Shown here: piece after piece, positions 57,280-64,000 of the stretch
Position numbering within the stretch: the stretch's first letter is position 1
Layout: each line of letters begins with the position of its first letter
Assembly: GCA_022495005.1 (NCBI GenBank)
Contig: JAGYXB010000018.1
Span: forward strand, 1,426,001 to 1,490,000
Direction of reading: 5' to 3'
Source of the DNA: Rhyacophila brunnea
Lineage: Eukaryota; Arthropoda; Insecta; Trichoptera; Rhyacophilidae
DNA length: 64,000 nucleotides
Translations under genes and position numbers: made by a program
The notes under the pieces: model-generated
Seen by the model: the letters and a program-made list of their open reading frames with translations, nothing else
What the model was told of the DNA's origin: nothing
Databases searched by the model: none

Positions 57280-57619
57280 GGTCCGTTTCAGATGGGACAC
57301 CGGTGTTGCGCTCGATATAATATAGAAAATCTTTGTGTTCGAATAAAAGGGCCTTTGTTATATATTTATAGATGCCCCAGAGCTAATGACTCAACGTGTG
57401 TCCGGTATACTTTTCCGTCGACCGCTACATTCTCAAGCCGGCGATACACTTGTTTTTATTACCGCAGCCAGTTTTATGTTCTAATTTATAACACAAATTA
57501 TGCGTTGACTCATTAGCTCTGGAGCGTTCATAAACATAATATAAAGGCCCCTTTATTCGAATACAATGGCCTCCTATATTATATCGAGCGCGACACTGGT
57601 GTCCCGTCTGAAACGGGCC
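57280..57619. mobile_element. 340-bp near-palindromic MITE (copy 2)
   Basis: Same family as 12193-12533: ends GGTCCGTTTCAGATGGGACA and TGTCCCGTCTGAAACGGGCC, with the inner CAGAGCTAATGACTCAACG and its inverted partner CGTTGACTCATTAGCTCTGG. Flanked by TAA on the left and TTA on the right. The right end abuts another MITE seven bases away. Confidence 0.8.
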
Positions 57620-57626
57620 TTAAGCC

Positions 57627-58087
57627 GGCTCGCACATCACAACTCGCCTCGTGTGCCTAAGCGCCATAAATCAAAGCTTCCGAGAACGGGCAGGCGGTGT
57701 TCCTTGATAAAACCTCGCACATCTGCCTAGCGATATCGACATTCGCCGCATCGGAGAGTCTCTCGTCTGCCATTTTTATTGTGTTGATTGTATGAACAAA
57801 CCTCAAACGCGGTGACCAGCGATGAGCGAGATGACAGTATAGACAGAGATAAAGACAGAAATGGCCGATGGCCGCGGGCTGTGCGCTTGCGCGGAGCTGA
57901 CATTTTTTGAGATCGACATGCAGACTTTGGCCAATGCAACTAGACGAATGTCGCAGGGTCGCAGAGTTGCAGTTGCATCGGCCAATCTGCGAAGCTCCAT
58001 TTGATAACGTTTGTTTCTTGGTTTACGATGACGTCACATCGACGAATTCGTCGTAAGACGCATGCGGCGAGTTCTGATGTGCGAGCC
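57627..58087. mobile_element. 461-bp GC-rich MITE with 22-bp terminal inverted repeats
   Basis: GGCTCGCACATCACAACTCG at the left and its complement at the right match at 21 of 22 positions. The interior has far more G+C and CpG than anything else in the window and contains an internal palindrome around 57928-57984 (TTGGCCAATGCAACT paired with AGTTGCATCGGCCAA). Short minus-strand frames (57727-57939, 57803-58000) overlap in different frames and look accidental. Because of its CpG density it could be mistaken for a promoter or 5' exon; the inverted ends favour a transposon. Confidence 0.72.
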
Positions 58088-61000
58088 CTCTAAGACTCTT
58101 GTCATCGATTTTATTTACTGACGACTGAATATCCATAAGATTAAAAAATGTAACACTCTCCTCGGAAAATTGAAAGTAATAATAATATTAGAAAAAAAGT
58201 CTTACGCTAAATGATACGTCTTTAAATCGCCAGAACAATCCTTTAAATTCTAATTTACCGACTTAAGTACCAAAATTATAGATATTGTTTAATAACTACG
58301 TCGTCAAAGGTGAAATTGTGAATAATTTATATAGGTATTTGGGTGAAAATATCTTATCTACGGGAATGATAAATCAAGACGTTTTCTGAAGGTGGCCTGG
58401 ACCCACATGTGTTTATTTATTAGTACTGATGACACATATCACAATATAATGATGGTTTTAGCGATATTAGTCACTTAACAAATTAATAAGTTTTGCGGTG
58501 TTTTATCACACAATCGTTGTATGTATAATAAAAATTCAGTTTTAGAGTATGCATTGAAATAATATAATAGCCGCCTTATTATTGGTGGCGATGCTTTTAA
58601 AACTGTAAAGTATTATTTTAGTTCTTTGTCACAAAAAAATATTACAAGCAACGAAATAAATCGCCGGATAAATCTCGCTATCAGCTGCTACTTTGGTCTT
58701 CAAAAGCTTCTGGAGAACAAAACCAATACAAGAAATAGGATATATTTGAGAGAGAGTATGTACTAAAAAGATTTTATGGTTTTTTAAAGAAATTTGCATT
58801 TGGAAGTCAAAGTATAATGAGGAACTATATACACAAACTACAGAGAATTCTCTGGATCTGCCTCGTACATATAATGCTGGAGGAGTAACAAGCAAAGCAG
58901 GCTATGCACGCATATTTCGATAGTAAGAGATCTAGTTGGCCAAATATGTAACTTTAAAAATTTTTCGACCAAAGCAACTAGAATGCGATACCACTGGAAC
59001 AAAATGAAATAAAATACAAGATGGAATAAGTTTTTGGAGAAAGCCAAGATGCACCAAGGGTAATAATTGCCACACATTTTCATGATAATTTCATTTTTCG
59101 AAATATGTATTTTGTTCAATTCAATCTATTTTTTTTTTTGAAAAAGTTAGGGGGGCGGTAGAATATATATATTATATATAACTAGATATTTAGTAACTTT
59201 TATTTTATATGCAATTTGAATAAAAACTTAAAGTTTAGTACGCCTGTCGTAGATGTTTGAAAGCTCGGTATTGGAGAATTCTCAAAGCAAAGGAAAACCT
59301 CACATAGACAATATTGAGATAGAATTAATGCCTGACAATGTAATTTTAAACAGTCCTGTCTGTGATCCTAAGTCTATCAATGGCTGAATGAAAACCTTTG
59401 CTGCTTTGAAGATAATAATTGTTTTAGTGTTTCAATTCATAAAATTGTCTATTTAACACTGTTTTCAATCGCTGAACCAAAACGTCTTAGTTTTGATAAA
59501 CTAACAATTAATGAAATATTTGGATCTAGTTTTTAAACAAATTTCAATGTAGTACACAGTTTGCTAAAAGTCTTGTAGGGTCAATACCCTACAATCCGCA
59601 TGACTTGGCAGGAAACCATTAATTTATAATTACAATGTATCTTGCAACATAATATTGTTAAAATGGCAAAACAAGCGATTTATGCGAGTCAATCAAAATT
59701 TCAACAGAAAGCTAATTTAGCAAAAATAATTTAATAATTCACTTAATCAATAATATTGCAAATTAATAAATAATATTTAAGTTTGCTTTGATATGCACAA
59801 AAGTTATTTGTATAAAATCAATCTTGCTTAATTATTAAAAAGTGCATAATTGTTCAAATTGAAATCAATTATTTATAATTTACAAACGAGCCATGCATTA
59901 CACAATAAACCTAATTAGCATGATTATCAAAATATCCAAGTAGTGATAGCAGCATTTTCTATTGTATCGAATCTGTATAAAACACTCAGTAGAAGAAAGC
60001 AAAATTGTCAGTCAGTTATCAAAGATTTAACCGTAAGGTTATCGTTTCGCTTTGCTCAATCGATCTTGTAAGCCCATCAGAACGCATAATCGTGATTTCA
60101 CTGATCTAAATTATAATCAACTTATCTGTAATAATTAAATTGATATTTATTGTTCGGATATTCTTGCACAATCGTAAATTTGGGCAATTTACGAACTGCA
60201 ATAGACTGCAATACACTCAAGTCTCTCCCGATCAATCCTCTACGTATTCATCATCGTCACCATCTCACTTCCAAAAGTCTTTATACTATAAACCTGTTTA
60301 CGACACACATATAATATTAAATTAAACTTCTCTTGCGATAGACTTTTGTCTCTGCATGAGATTGATTCCCACTATTAATCCCACTAATCAAATGGTAAAT
60401 ATTCTGATTGATCAGGAATATTTTTAAATGAGTACACTTAATTTTATTAATAAGATAATATTAAACCAATAGCTCTGATATTCTAATATTCATCTATTAT
60501 AGTTTGTTAGTTTTTATCAATACTGAGGCTATTCTTCAATATTTTATAGATTTTTTTCACATAAACAATATTGGGTAATCTGTATGTGGAAGTAGATTTA
60601 AGTAAATTTATCTCAAATGTAATTTTCGTATTCGATTGAGTTAATGTAAATTTATTATAAATAATAATTATTATAAAGGAATTAAGTGGACTATATAATC
60701 ACGTATAATATATAATTTAGTTTATATTACCTATCGGTACGTACATTGTATTTTGATCGTATATAATGCAAACTCATCTCTTTCGATAGCTGAAGTATTG
60801 TAACCAATAATTAAAGATTAATTATTTAGTCGGTAAATTTTCAATAAAAATTAATAATATTTGAAAAAAAAAATGTTCTTTAAAATATATTAAGCATTTA
60901 TATATTATATTATTTTAGTGCCTCATGTTTAATGTTGCTTGTACGAGCGCTGAGCCAGTAGTTTTATTGATTGAAGATGAAGAGTCGATTAATAGGCAAA

Positions 61001-64000
61001 ACGAACAAATGTGGTTGATCGTTGCCGACTAAAGTAGAAAGCCGATACATTCACAACGACTGGTTCTTTTTTTCCGCCCCTCCCGTTGTTGTCTGTCTAG
61101 GTATGAACTGTCATTGTTCTATAGAGTGCTCATACTGACGCGTCTGTCGTGTTCACACAGCGAATGGTTTGACTTGATTAGATAAGTTACATGATAAAAT
61201 AAATAATACACTAACATTAACACATCTTCTACAAATGTAATGCATAGATCAATGTTACATATTTTTTTGAAATCGATATTACCATCGGTTTTTGAGTGAA
61301 GGACTAGTCTGACTTTAACAGCTGATGAATAATATGAATGTATATTATTTTAAAATAACACTGATAGTTAATATATTTGATTTGAGAATTTTTTATAATT
61401 CAATTTGAAATGAGAAATGGCGAATAAATATGTCAAGCTATCAGGGATCTGATTTTGACAGCTGAAAAGTGAACCACTCGTTACTTGTGCAAAAAGTTAT
61501 GCTCAGGCTTTATTAATCTAAAGATGGCGGTGGGTTGATGCATCCAAAAATATGAATTGATTTTTGAAAACATGCAATTTAAAGTATTGTAGTACTTACT
61601 TTATTTGTTAATTTTTTATGTAAGCATCAGATTTTATTAAAAATGTATAAACAATGTCGATGTAGTAGGTTTTATGTGAAGAATAAAATAATAATTATTA
61701 AGGTTGGAACAAGAACGTAAAAACTTGTGTTTTTATATTTCAAAATAAATGTGCCCCTAAAGGCGCGTATCCACGTATACAATACTGATTAAGTCGAATA
61801 CTTGAGTGAAATGAAAAACGTGCCAGGCAATCGTAGGCCCACATTATCGCGTATTGTTTATGAAAACATTTTCGTTTTTGAACGCTAGAGAGAGACAGGA
61901 TATACGCTACGGAAGCCTTGGTCCGTAACGCTGCGACAGGTTCATTAGATGTGATTTGTTTATATTATGCTCTGAGCCAACGTAAATTGAATATTGCTGC
62001 TTCCAAAAAATTCTAGGTGACGATAGATTGAAATTTTATCTATCTTCCAATCTTCTATTCATTTTTGTCTCTCGTTGACTATGTCTTTTTTAATAAATAC
62101 TAAATTTTAATAATACCAAAAATCTTAATCAATTTTGACTTATAATAATCACAAATTAAATTTGTTTATAATAAACAATTTTCCCAATTGACATTTATAT
62201 TATTTATGTTGTGGGACAAAAATATGAAAAGAAGATTAATAAATCCTTGAAACTTAAAATAAATTAAGCTCTAAAAAGGTGTAAAATAACTGAAAAGCAA
62301 GAAGTTTTAAGATGTTTTCTGTTATTTGGATTTGTTAAATAATTCTTTTAAAGAAATATATTTTGGAAAAATTCCATAAAACTGTAAAATAAATAACAGC
62401 GGAAACTTTGAGAAAAGTAGAAGCCAATAATAAAATGTACAGTATTTTGCCTTGAATTAAAAATATTTTGTTGAATTTATATGTAAGATTAAATAGGTCA
62501 CCTAGATTTTTAAATATTTAAAATTAAATTAAACTCGTAAATTAAATAAGTACGTACGTGATATAGAATTTTTATAGAATATTGCAGTATTACAAGAAAC
62601 TATATTGATAATTTAATAAAGATTATAAATACGACATAATATTGATTAAATTTACATATCGAGGGTATACTGATAGAAAGAAATTTCTGAGATAATCGCA
62701 AAAAGGACTTTTTTTCAAAACGTTCTCCCACGTAGATTTTTTATGATTTAAAAATATTTTTTTACATTATAAAGAACAACGTTTTTGGCATTCGTAATAT
62801 TTGTAATACGATTTAATAAATAATGACAATGCAACTGTTATATTTTTTATGATAGTGATTAGATTGGTATATAAAAATGTAAAATATAATGTTTTAAAGA
62901 AAATAATATCATTTATGTTGAACATTATGTATTTCAAATCAGAAAAATACACAAATAATACTAAAACCACAAGGAAAAGCATGTTTGAACAGATTTTATA
63001 AAACTAAATTATTCGGTGCACACTATAATACCATTTCTTTGTATATAAAAAAATTAGTATTATTCTTTTATTCAATAATATTATTTATATAAGAATTCAT
63101 TATGTCGCAATTTTTATTGAATTTACATAACTTGGAGTAGGTTCTAAAATTAAATCAAAAAATTAAAGGAACTAAATCGAGTATATTATTACATAGACTT
63201 ATTTCTTTGATTTAAATACCAAAGACGGAGAGTACCTAGCTATTTGTTGACGGAATTTGAAGTACCCTAAAATCACAAAGCATAACGATTTTTATTAAAT
63301 GCAGATGGCAGTACTTATTTATTTTTTTATTTGAAAAAAGGCAGTGTTATTTAAAAAAAAAACTTATTAATAGTAGATATCTAAAAAATCTTAATTAATT
63401 TATGACGTAGAAATAAGACACTGATATTTTATTGTAGAATTGAAAAAAATAAGACGAATGAAATAAAAACGTAAATTAAAGCCAGCGAACGTGAGATTAA
63501 GGTGTAAATTTAACGCAAAGTATTTCATCAGAGCACTCCTTTTTATATACCTATCTGTATTTTTTTACTTGGTTTTTATAAATAAAAAAGCCTTAGAACT
63601 TGACTAAATCACAGAGGCCATAGTAAACATTGTGGGAAGTTTGACACCTTAATAACATCCAACAACCTTTACTGTTAAAGTAAAACGAAAAAAATATCGA
63701 AGAGGGATTTTTTTATTCAGTGAAAGCAATTAATTGGGAGCCTGATAATACCTTCACTTTTATTAAAGTTTTATTAAATTAAAGTATAAAAATTTAAAGA
63801 ATTGTTTTGCTTTTCTACTGATTTTAATATTTAATTATTCTAATTCTGTCGACAATTTAGTTGGCTAATTGAGTTTTTATTTAAATGATAGATTCCGTTT
63901 TATGAAAGTTTAATAACTTTATTCAATATGAAAACAGTATTTTTGGTGATTTTCTAAAAAGGTTTTACCATTCGTGGGATCCATTTCGTAATAAATGGCA
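58088..64000. other. Long AT-rich stretch without recognised features
   Basis: About 5.9 kb with no supported gene or repeat family. Minus-strand frames at 58629-59119 and 62767-62982 and the plus-strand frame at 60140-60325 have no domains and Lys/Ile/Phe/Tyr-rich chance composition. A small GC-richer patch at 60940-61160 is unexplained. Confidence 0.4.

Noticed and set aside
57727..58000. Host 5' exon or CpG-island promoter
   Set aside because: The segment has 22-bp terminal inverted repeats at its exact borders, which fits a MITE better; not fully excluded.
58629..59119. Two overlapping minus-strand frames (88 and 93 codons)
   Set aside because: Aromatic/Ile/Leu-rich chance composition and no domain. 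A retrotransposon origin was considered but no motif could be placed.

Overview
This is a eukaryotic, very AT-rich (roughly 70% A+T by eye), gene-poor window, almost certainly from an insect. The repeat content (a CR1-type non-LTR retrotransposon, vertumnana-like mariners, hAT elements, tRNA-derived SINEs, many MITEs) and the dense TA/ATAATATT texture suggest a hemipteran such as an aphid relative, but no host gene is present to confirm the order. I could not find one convincing host protein-coding gene. The window reads as an intergenic desert or a very large intron filled with transposable elements of different ages.

Layout. 0-8 kb: AT-rich sequence with two RTE-like retrotransposon 3' fragments (about 560-1000 and 6560-7080), a TA-flanked MITE (2728-3111) and several tRNA-like SINE heads. 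7.87-11.6 kb: the most complete element, a minus-strand non-LTR retrotransposon with an intact endonuclease/reverse transcriptase ORF2 and a 5'-truncated ORF1; the two ORFs are in the same frame, separated by one TGA. 12-14 kb: a palindromic MITE, a SINE and a short MITE. 16.26-21.15 kb: one retroelement-like unit whose interior has expanded into about 36 monomers of 105-135 bp with GAA-rich spacers and a higher-order arrangement. 21.5-22.8 kb and 27.1-28.4 kb: two near-identical, dead mariner copies that share frameshifts. 30-36 kb: MITEs, a SINE cluster, a decayed second copy of the CR1-type 3' end and a fold-back element. 37.3-40.1 kb: a nest of an internally deleted hAT, two R1-like ORF2 C-terminal fragments, a 480-bp MITE with about 110-bp arms and a broken reverse transcriptase fragment. 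43-47 kb: three terminal-inverted-repeat elements and one unrecognised coding fragment. 50.8-51.4 kb: head-to-head retrotransposon pieces. 54.4 kb: a 425-bp hAT-type MITE with a perfect 8-bp target duplication. 57.3-58.1 kb: two MITEs abutting each other, the second strikingly GC-rich. 58.1-64 kb: featureless AT-rich sequence.

The only potentially active protein machinery is the CR1-type ORF2. The mariners, hAT and MITEs would all need enzymes supplied from elsewhere. The most interesting observations are the higher-order minisatellite inside a retroelement, the same-frame ORF1-TGA-ORF2 junction, the shared inactivating frameshifts of the two mariners, and the large number of unrelated fold-back MITE families in one window.
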